From the NCBI GenBank assembly GCA_036170535.1, contig JAVHPJ010000224.1:18991-82990 (forward strand): a stretch of 64,000 nt of DNA, written 5' to 3'. The DNA is from SSF53 sp036170535. Its GTDB lineage: Bacteria > Spirochaetota > Leptospiria > Leptospirales > Leptonemataceae. Shown here piece after piece: positions 58,903-64,000 of the stretch (positions within the stretch are counted from its first letter, which is position 1; the number at the start of each line of letters is the position of its first letter). A model generated the notes under the pieces. That model saw nothing but the letters and a program-made list of their open reading frames with translations. It was not told the origin of the DNA and ran no database searches. The translations under genes and the position numbers were made by a program.

Positions 58903-59671
58903 TTCCGCAGTGCGGCGACGTTCGGGCTCGCGTTCGCGGAGCGCCCGGCCCGTCGTCGCGCCGCCGCTCGCGCCGATTTTCTCCGCGCGCGGCGTCAGCC
59001 GCTCGTATCAGGTCGGCGAGGTTGAGACGCTGGCGCTGGCCGGCGTCGACCTCGATCTGTATCCCGGGGAGTTTGTGACGCTCCTGGGGCCATCGGGCAG
59101 CGGCAAGTCCACGTTGCTGAATATCCTGGGCGGCCTTGATCGACCCAGCTCGGGCGTTGTGCGCTATCGCGAACATGATCTTGCGGTCGCCAGCGACTCG
59201 GAACTTACGCTTTATCGTCGCGAGCATGTCGGTTTTGTTTTTCAGTTTTATAATCTGATCCCCAGTCTCACCGCGCGCGAAAACGTGGCGCTGGTTACGG
59301 AAATCGCTGAACATCCGCTGGATCCGGACGAGGCCCTGGCGCTCGTGGATCTGCGTGACCGCGCGCGGCACTTTCCGGCGCAAATGTCCGGCGGCGAACA
59401 ACAGCGCGTCGCCATCGCTCGGGCGATCGCCAAGCGCCCCGATGTGCTGCTCTGCGACGAACCGACGGGCGCGTTGGATTTTGCAACGGGACGCATCGTG
59501 CTCGCCGCACTGGCGCGGGTGAACGAAACCCTGGGCGCAACCACCGTGGTCATCACGCATAACGCCGGCATTGCGGGCATGGCCGATCGCGTGATCCGGC
59601 TGGCCGACGGCCATATTGCTTCTGTGACGCGCAATCGGCGCAAGGTCGCCGCTGATCAAATTGACTGGTAA
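58895..59671 (+). CDS. ABC transporter ATP-binding protein (LolD/MacB/DevA type)
   Basis: 258 residues. An N-terminal basic stretch (RRRSGSRSRSARP) precedes the ATPase: Walker A GPSGSGKST (about 65-73), Q loop VFQFYNL, signature MSGGEQQRVAIARA, Walker B VLLCDEPTGALD, H loop VITHN. This subgroup powers mechanotransmission exporters rather than importers. It overlaps the cNMP gene and is followed by the permease and adaptor genes. Confidence 0.93.
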   Translation: MADSAVRRRSGSRSRSARPVVAPPLAPIFSARGVSRSYQVGEVETLALAGVDLDLYPGEFVTLLGPSGSGKSTLLNILGGLDRPSSGVVRYREHDLAVASDSELTLYRREHVGFVFQFYNLIPSLTARENVALVTEIAEHPLDPDEALALVDLRDRARHFPAQMSGGEQQRVAIARAIAKRPDVLLCDEPTGALDFATGRIVLAALARVNETLGATTVVITHNAGIAGMADRVIRLADGHIASVTRNRRKVAADQIDW

Positions 59672-59730
59672 CGGCCCATGCGCCGGCGACCGCGGCCGGG
59701 ATCGACGAAAAAACTGAAAGCACGACTCTG

Positions 59731-62097
59731 ATGCGCGCTCTGAATCTTAAATTATGGCGAGAGCTGCGCAGTATGCGGCTGCAGGCGGTCAGTATTGCGC
59801 TGGTGGCGGCGAGCGGCGTGTCGGTCTTGATCGCATCGCTGGGCGCCTATGACGCGCTCAATCGCGCGCAGCAGGACTTTTACGAGCGCTGCAATTTCGC
59901 CGATGTGTTCGTTTCATTACGACGCGCGCCGGAGCGCCTCCGCGAAGAACTGGCTGCGATGCCCGGCGTGCTGACAGTGGAAACGCGGATTGTTCGCGAA
60001 GCGACCGTCGAGGCGGCCGATCAGCCGGAGCCCGGCATTGGACGCTTTGTTTCGCTGCCGGACGAGGGGCGCGCAGCTTTGAATCTGACGCACCTGACTG
60101 CAGGACGCGCGCCTGCGCCGTACAGTGCAGACGAAATTCTCGTAAATCAAGCCTACACGGAAGCCAACGGCCTGACGATCGGCGATTCCGTTTATATGAT
60201 TGTCAACGGCGAACGCAAGCGCCTGCGCATTGTCGGCGTCGCGCTTTCCCCGGAATTTGTGTACGCTTTCAACGGCGCCAATCCAGTTCCGGACAACAAA
60301 CGTTTTGGAATATTCTGGATGTCGCGGCGCGCGCTGGAGTCGGCCTTTTCGCTTGAAGGCGCCTTTAACGATGTCGCCTTGCGTCTGGCGCGGGACGCTT
60401 CGCGCAATGACGTGATTTTTCGTGTGGATCAAGCGCTGGAAGCGTACGGCGCGCTGGGCGCCTACGATCGCTCGCGCGTGCCTTCGCACATGTTTCTGAC
60501 CGACGAGTTCCGCCAGCTGCTGACGATGGCCGTCTGGATTCCCGGGATCTTTCTCGCGGTGTCGGCATTTTTGTTGAATGTGGTCGTGGGGCGGCTGGTG
60601 AACCGGCAGCGCGACCAGATTGCTACGCTCAAGGCGCTGGGATTTCGCAATCGCGAAATCGGTCTGCATTACCTGGCTCTCGCCGCCGTCATCGGTCTGG
60701 GCGGCATTGCGCTGGGCGTCCCATTAGGCGCCTGGATGGGCCACGGAATGACCGAAATGTACGGCGAATATTATCGTTTCCCTGCGCTCTATTATTCACA
60801 GGGCTTCGGCGCGCCGCTGGCGGCGGCCTTTTTCACCCTCGGCGGCGCAGCGCTCGGCGCGGCCGGAGCGTTGAGCGGCGCCATGCGCTTAAATCCGGCG
60901 CAGGCCATGCGCCCGCCGGCGCCGGCGGCCTTTCAGCACACGCTGGTCGAGACGCTGGGACTCGCGCGGCTATTTCGCAAACCAGTGCCGCGCATGATCG
61001 TGCGCATCATCGCTCTGCGTCCGCTGCGCACAAGTTTTTCCGTCGCGGGCATCGCTGCGGCGGTAATGATCGTGGTGATCGGCGGCTTCTGGCAGGACGC
61101 AGTGGAGCTCATGCTCGATGCGCAGTTCAATCAGATTCAGCGGGAAGATGCGGTCGTCAGTTTTTATTCGCCGGCGCCTGCGCGCGTTGTGCAGGAAGTG
61201 CAGGCGATGTCGGGCGTGATCTTTGCGGAAGGATACCGCACGGCGCCCGCGCGCCTGCGCGTCGGCCCGCGGACAAAAGACACGGTGATACTGGGGCTGG
61301 CGCCCGGAGCGGAGTTGCGGCGACTGCTGGGGCGCAACCTGCGTCCCGTGCGACTGAGCGCCGAAGGGCTGCTTCTGAATCGGCAGATTGCAGCGAAGCT
61401 CGGACTGGCGCCGGGCGATCCGGTGCGGGTGGAATTTCTGGAAGGTCGGCGTGCGAAAGTTGAAACGCATCTCGCCGGCGCGGTTGATGAATTTTTGGGC
61501 GCCGGCGCGTATATGGATCGAGATGCGTTAAACCGGCTGCTCGACGAGCAGGGACTGGTCAACATTGTGGCGATAAAGACGGATGCGGAAGAAGCGCAAG
61601 CGCTGTACGCGCGACTGAAAACTGCGCCGAACGTCGCCGGGCTGTCGACGCGGGCGCGGACTCTCGAGTCTTTTCGCGAGACGATGGCGGGGATGATAGT
61701 GACCATGTCATTCATATTGTTTCTGTTTGCGGTCGTGATCGCCGGCGGCGTCGTTTACAACACGGCGGCAGTGTCCCTGTCCGAACGCACCTGGGAACTG
61801 GCCAGTCTGCGGGTGCTGGGATTCACGCGCGCGGAAGTTTTTCAGATACTGCTGGGCGAACTGGGATTTCAGCTGGCGCTGGCCCTCCCGCTGGGCTGCC
61901 TGATCGGCCTGTATGTTGCGAAAGTCATGGTGCAGTCGACGCAGACGGAAGGCTTTCAGATACCGGTCGTAATTTCGGCCGGCACGTACGCCTGGGCGAT
62001 CCTGACGACCCTTCTCGCCGCGGTCGGCAGCGCCGCGATAATTCGTCGTCGCATCAACCACTTAGACTTGATCGGCGTACTCAAGGTGCGCGAATAG
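59731..62097 (+). CDS. ABC exporter permease with two FtsX domains
   Basis: 788 residues. One N-terminal membrane segment (about 17-38), a periplasmic core domain with FADVFVSLRRAPERLREELAAMPGV, a first FtsX domain with three helices (about 270-390), a second anchor and periplasmic domain, and a C-terminal FtsX domain (about 655-785). The duplicated arrangement is as in long DevC/LolC-like permeases. With the ATPase and the adaptor it forms a tripartite exporter of an unknown substrate, probably lipid, glycolipid or lipoprotein. Confidence 0.9.
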   Translation: MRALNLKLWRELRSMRLQAVSIALVAASGVSVLIASLGAYDALNRAQQDFYERCNFADVFVSLRRAPERLREELAAMPGVLTVETRIVREATVEAADQPEPGIGRFVSLPDEGRAALNLTHLTAGRAPAPYSADEILVNQAYTEANGLTIGDSVYMIVNGERKRLRIVGVALSPEFVYAFNGANPVPDNKRFGIFWMSRRALESAFSLEGAFNDVALRLARDASRNDVIFRVDQALEAYGALGAYDRSRVPSHMFLTDEFRQLLTMAVWIPGIFLAVSAFLLNVVVGRLVNRQRDQIATLKALGFRNREIGLHYLALAAVIGLGGIALGVPLGAWMGHGMTEMYGEYYRFPALYYSQGFGAPLAAAFFTLGGAALGAAGALSGAMRLNPAQAMRPPAPAAFQHTLVETLGLARLFRKPVPRMIVRIIALRPLRTSFSVAGIAAAVMIVVIGGFWQDAVELMLDAQFNQIQREDAVVSFYSPAPARVVQEVQAMSGVIFAEGYRTAPARLRVGPRTKDTVILGLAPGAELRRLLGRNLRPVRLSAEGLLLNRQIAAKLGLAPGDPVRVEFLEGRRAKVETHLAGAVDEFLGAGAYMDRDALNRLLDEQGLVNIVAIKTDAEEAQALYARLKTAPNVAGLSTRARTLESFRETMAGMIVTMSFILFLFAVVIAGGVVYNTAAVSLSERTWELASLRVLGFTRAEVFQILLGELGFQLALALPLGCLIGLYVAKVMVQSTQTEGFQIPVVISAGTYAWAILTTLLAAVGSAAIIRRRINHLDLIGVLKVRE

Positions 62098-62124
62098 GTC
62101 GCGCACTGCCGCTGGAATCGAGCC

Positions 62125-63006
62125 ATGAATGCACTCCGTTCGTATTTAACGAAGAAAAATCTCGGGATTGCCGCAGGCGCAGCGCTCGCGCTTGTGCTTG
62201 CGTACCTTTCCTTTCGCCCGGCGTCGACGCGCGTGGAAATCGGGCGCGTGACGCGCGGCCTGTACGAGCAGGCCGTCGAGGCGGAAGGCGTCACGCGCGT
62301 CAGCGAAAAATTCACCGTGCTGGCGCCGGTGAGCGGCGTACTGCAGCGCGTCGAACGGCATCCCGGGGATGCGCTGCGCCGCGGGCAGCCGGTTGCGACC
62401 GTGGTCTGGGATGCGCCGCGCGCGGTGCTGGCGCCGGTAAACGGACGCGTCCTGCGCGTATTCCGCGAAAGCGCGGGTCCGATCGAGATGGGCCAGCCGA
62501 TCCTGGAGATGGCGGATCTTGCGCGCATGGAAATCGTCGCGGACGCGCTGACAGCGGACGCAGTGCAGATTGAACCGGGCGCGAGCGCTCGCATCACCGG
62601 TTGGGGCGGAGAGGCGCCGCTTGAAGCGCGCGTGCGCTTGATCGAACCGGCGGCTTTCACGCGGGTTTCGGCGCTGGGCGTGGAAGAGCAGCGCGTGCAT
62701 GTAATTCTCGATATGCTGACGGCGGAAGACGCGCGCCCGGGCCTGGGCGACGGCTTTCGCGTGCAGTGTCGCATCGTCATCTATCAGGCGGAGGACGCGC
62801 TCAAGGTTCCGTCCAGTGCGCTCTTTCGCGAGGGGCGCGACTGGGCGGTCTTTCTGGCAGTGCGCAATCGTGCGGAGAAACGCATTGTACAACTGGCGCG
62901 ACGCAATCCGGAGGAGGCGTTGCTGCGCGGAGGCCTGCAAGAAGGCGATGAGGTGATATTATTTCCCGGCGAGTCCATCCGGCATGGCGCGCGCATCGAG
63001 CGTTAG
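62125..63006 (+). CDS. Periplasmic adaptor (HlyD/DevB-type membrane fusion) protein
   Basis: 293 residues. N-terminal anchor (GIAAGAALALVLAYLSF), biotinyl-lipoyl-like domain (EKFTVLAPVSGVLQRVERHPGDALRRGQPVATV and APVNGRVLRVFRESAGPIEMGQPILEMADL), then a beta-barrel domain with RVHVILDML and a C-terminal LRGGLQEGDEVILFPGESI. The hairpin of long helices is short or absent. It links the ABC permease to an outer-membrane duct; no TolC gene is adjacent, but one lies at 48-49 kb. Confidence 0.9.
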   Translation: MNALRSYLTKKNLGIAAGAALALVLAYLSFRPASTRVEIGRVTRGLYEQAVEAEGVTRVSEKFTVLAPVSGVLQRVERHPGDALRRGQPVATVVWDAPRAVLAPVNGRVLRVFRESAGPIEMGQPILEMADLARMEIVADALTADAVQIEPGASARITGWGGEAPLEARVRLIEPAAFTRVSALGVEEQRVHVILDMLTAEDARPGLGDGFRVQCRIVIYQAEDALKVPSSALFREGRDWAVFLAVRNRAEKRIVQLARRNPEEALLRGGLQEGDEVILFPGESIRHGARIER

Positions 63007-63554
63007 GGCGGGAGGCGGTTCTGGAAAGGCCGCCTGGCAACGGCGGAGCTTCCGCTTCGCAGCACGCACGGGGCCCCGCCGGCGCCTTCAGGTCTTGTGT
63101 ATTTGTTGCGCTCTTTGGGGCGTGCCCCTCGGGCTTCGCCCGCGGGTCGCGCTGCTCCGCGCTCCGCTTCGCTGCGGCCGCAAAGCGCGCGGGAAACTAT
63201 GCCGTCAGAGTTATTCCAATATAAAATTGCGTTCTGTGTATTTGCGCTTTGCGTCTGGCTTCGCTTCGCTCGCCCCGCTGCGCATCGCTCACGCAGGGCG
63301 GGCTGTCCAAAAATCGCCGCGAAAGATTCCGCGGGCTTTCTGCGATAACATTCGCGTCGTAAAAAACTGCGCGATGCGGCGGTCGGAGGCAATGCCTGTC
63401 CCGCACGCGTCGCTCGGTGTTCGCGTTCAGTCGTTCTGCTCCGTTTGCGCGGGCGGGGGCCCGGCTGCGGTTCGTGTTAAAGAGCCGGCGCAGCGTAAGA
63501 ACTGCGTCGTTTTGCCTTTGTGTAATCTGGTCCTTTGAATCGTTCAATACCTTC
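63007..63554. other. 548-bp non-coding stretch with repeated small hairpins
   Basis: No convincing gene. Short inverted repeats follow one another: AGGCGG/CCGCCT (63013-63035), GCGGA/TCCGC (63043-63055), GGGGCGTGCCCC (63117-63128), CGGGC-TTC-GCCCG (63130-63142), CCGC/GCGG (63164-63177), CTGCG/CGCAG (63278-63296). The decamer TGTGTATTTG is present at 63096 and 63235 (139 bases apart), each followed by a GCGCT/CTTCGC-rich block, so the region may be two diverged copies of an intergenic repeat. Overlapping short frames on both strands have no recognisable product. Confidence 0.55.
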
Positions 63555-64000
63555 TCACGCCGGGATTGCCAGCCCTTCTTCCAGAAGTTCCTGATTCAGA
63601 AAGCGGCCCTCGTTATAGATTTCCTCCGGCGTCTTTGCGCCGCGCTTGAAGAGTACGTGCGCCAGGTAGCGGCCGTATTTGTCGTTGCGCTGGGTCTGGA
63701 TTACGAGTTGTGTGCAGCCGCGCAGCGCTTGTTGGACGTATCGCGCCGCGCGTTTACCTTCTCGGGTTATCATTTCGGGGGCGTCGAGGTTGCGCAGGCG
63801 CAGGGTCTGGCGCAGGTGGATTCCGAATCCGAGGTCCACATGCACGGTCAAGGTATCGCCATCGATCAGGCGATAGGGCTGGCAGGTGTAGAGAAAGGTC
63901 CGGGTGTGGGCCTCGTCGGCGCGTTCGTACCGGTAGCCTTCGCGAGTCTTGTGGACCCGGACCACGTCGCCGGCGTTCAGGCTGCGGACGCCCGGGGTGG
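63555..64000 (-). CDS. Thermonuclease (staphylococcal nuclease-like), cut by right edge
   Basis: At least 148 residues are visible; the frame stays open through the window edge (TPGVRSLNAGDVVRVHK precedes the GTG at 63965), so the start lies outside. The SNase fold is shown by YRLIDGDTLTVHVDLG, LRLRNLDAPEM (catalytic Arg and Glu), EGKRAARYVQQALRG and RNDKYGRYLA (second catalytic Arg). SNase-like enzymes are Ca2+-dependent phosphodiesterases for DNA and RNA. The upstream part looks like an extra N-terminal domain; a signal peptide, if any, is out of view. Confidence 0.85.
   Translation of the reverse strand, partial: TPGVRSLNAGDVVRVHKTREGYRYERADEAHTRTFLYTCQPYRLIDGDTLTVHVDLGFGIHLRQTLRLRNLDAPEMITREGKRAARYVQQALRGCTQLVIQTQRNDKYGRYLAHVLFKRGAKTPEEIYNEGRFLNQELLEEGLAIPA

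Overview
This is a 64 kb, GC-rich (roughly 60-65% by eye), densely coded chromosomal window from a Gram-negative bacterium. Outer-membrane barrels, TolC, signal-peptide lipoproteins with loose lipoboxes and a GT51 transglycosylase all imply two membranes. The mix of long signalling proteins (GAF, SpoIIE, AAA, TPR), class III cyclase-fold proteins, DUF342 and DUF1566 proteins, a phospholipase-D/lamin-tail lipoprotein, and tRNA-Ile and tRNA-Ala set 5 kb apart with no rRNA nearby suggests a relative of the Leptospirales (Spirochaetota). That placement is an inference; no rRNA is present to test it. There is no prophage, insertion sequence or CRISPR array.

Layout. 1-9.5 kb: the end of an outer-membrane barrel, a PLD/lamin-tail lipoprotein, two small lipoproteins (HAD phosphatase-like and DUF1566), an RNase Z-like hydrolase that seems to start at ATT, and an M16 peptidase pair with one active and one inactive member. 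9.6-14.8 kb: tRNA-Ile(GAU), a 1318-residue GAF/coiled-coil/HATPase protein, an SDR, tRNA-Ala(UGC). 15.1-17.9 kb: two adjacent cyclase-fold proteins with complementary active-site residues, the second carrying a receiver domain with Asp replaced by Glu, then a decayed amidohydrolase. 18-31.9 kb: a lipocalin-like secreted protein, M3 oligopeptidase, a giant pseudokinase/AAA/GAF/SpoIIE protein, a YhiN flavoprotein, a BASS symporter, a GHKL ATPase and acetoacetyl-CoA synthetase.

32-39 kb is a group-2 type Mrp Na+/H+ antiporter operon (fused AB, C, D, E, F, G) whose last gene is an SbtA-type Na+/bicarbonate symporter, nearly every junction overlapping; sodium extruded by Mrp would energise SbtA. 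39-44.8 kb: HtpX with a clear sigma70-type promoter and a strong terminator, HemB, HisI, AroA and a DUF342 protein. 45-50 kb: a heavy-metal RND pump and TolC without a membrane fusion protein, divergent from a membrane-anchored LuxR-type regulator. 50.1-54.5 kb: a porin, then a four-gene, mostly overlapping operon (FMN-binding protein, two four-helix His-containing membrane proteins, a lipoprotein) that looks like a transmembrane redox module, divergent from a lipid-anchored glutaredoxin. 54.5-64 kb: bifunctional Rel, an unknown protein, a monofunctional transglycosylase, a cNMP-binding protein coupled to a DevABC/MacB-like ABC exporter, a 548-bp hairpin-rich non-coding stretch, and a thermonuclease cut by the right edge.

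The best candidates for something undescribed are the split cyclase pair with its nested-palindrome leader (15.07-17.09 kb) and the FMN/four-helix membrane module (51.8-54.0 kb).
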